Positions 14,693 through 14,763 of a stretch of DNA of 14,763 nucleotides are shown one piece after another; within the stretch, counting starts at the first letter, position 1, and each line of letters starts with the position of its first letter. The DNA comes from UMGS1958 sp045542415 (GTDB lineage: Bacteria > Bacillota > Clostridia > UBA1381). Under the pieces are notes generated by a model, which was not told the origin of the DNA, did no database searches, and saw only the letters and a list, made by a program, of their open reading frames with translations. The translations under genes were made by a program, and so were the position numbers. The DNA is taken from positions 1 to 14,763 of the forward strand of contig JAZQKZ010000049.1 of NCBI GenBank assembly GCA_045542415.1. Direction: 5' to 3'.

Positions 14693-14763
14693 CCCCCTTA
14701 TCAAGCGTCTCGGCAGCCAAAGGCTGCAATTGAAATGTGTCGGTGTAAATTTGCTTGCTTTTT

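Noticed and set aside
14439..14729. Minus-strand frame of 96 codons with a hydrophobic stretch
   Set aside because: It lies across the structured repeat, its translation follows the hairpins, and no convincing ribosome site was seen. Treated as a product of the repeat.

Overview
The window looks like chromosomal DNA of an anaerobic Gram-positive bacterium of the class Clostridia, probably a gut Oscillospirales/Ruminococcaceae relative. The reasons are strong AGGAGG-type ribosome sites, TTGACA/TATAAT promoters, a SCIFF ranthipeptide precursor with its radical-SAM maturase, an endonuclease-type MutL followed by miaA, and an SLH-domain surface protein. The genus is an inference.

Layout. 1-248 is noncoding and holds a structured repeat. 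249-755 (-) is an orphan glucose-type PTS IIA. 905-2860 (+) is a two-gene operon: a Methyltransf_32-type methyltransferase and the NAD(H) pyrophosphatase/RNA deNADding enzyme NudC. A hairpin at 2860-2890 separates it from a convergent two-gene operon read leftwards from a strong promoter at 6525-6497. That operon encodes an unusual 779-residue protein (NYN nuclease-like domain, probable LOTUS domain, complete O6-alkylguanine alkyltransferase, Lys-rich tail with four 30-residue repeats), followed after 3 nt by a DinB-type Y-family polymerase.

From 6604 rightwards, phased A-tracts and an extended -10 promoter precede the 47-residue SCIFF peptide gene (6711-6854, six Cys). A 258-nt spacer with a long stem-loop, a 33-nt tandem array and a second hairpin follows. 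Then come the SCIFF maturase (7113-8483) and, 29 nt later, an orphan L-rhamnose mutarotase ending in a good intrinsic terminator. mutL and miaA (9004-12062) form a translationally coupled operon with its own consensus promoter. A convergent hairpin separates miaA from a secreted SLH plus YfbK-like VWA protein (12109-14304, -).

The last 459 nt are noncoding. They carry, on the minus strand, a second copy of the repeat seen at the left edge. The two copies share several sequence blocks, and at two stem-loops the arms differ in sequence but remain complementary, so the element behaves like a folded RNA or DNA structure.

The least ordinary items are the NYN-LOTUS-alkyltransferase protein coupled to DinB, which suggests an alkylation-damage response unit with a possible RNA-processing arm, and the paired structured repeat. 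The SCIFF locus belongs to a known system but has an elaborate intergenic region.
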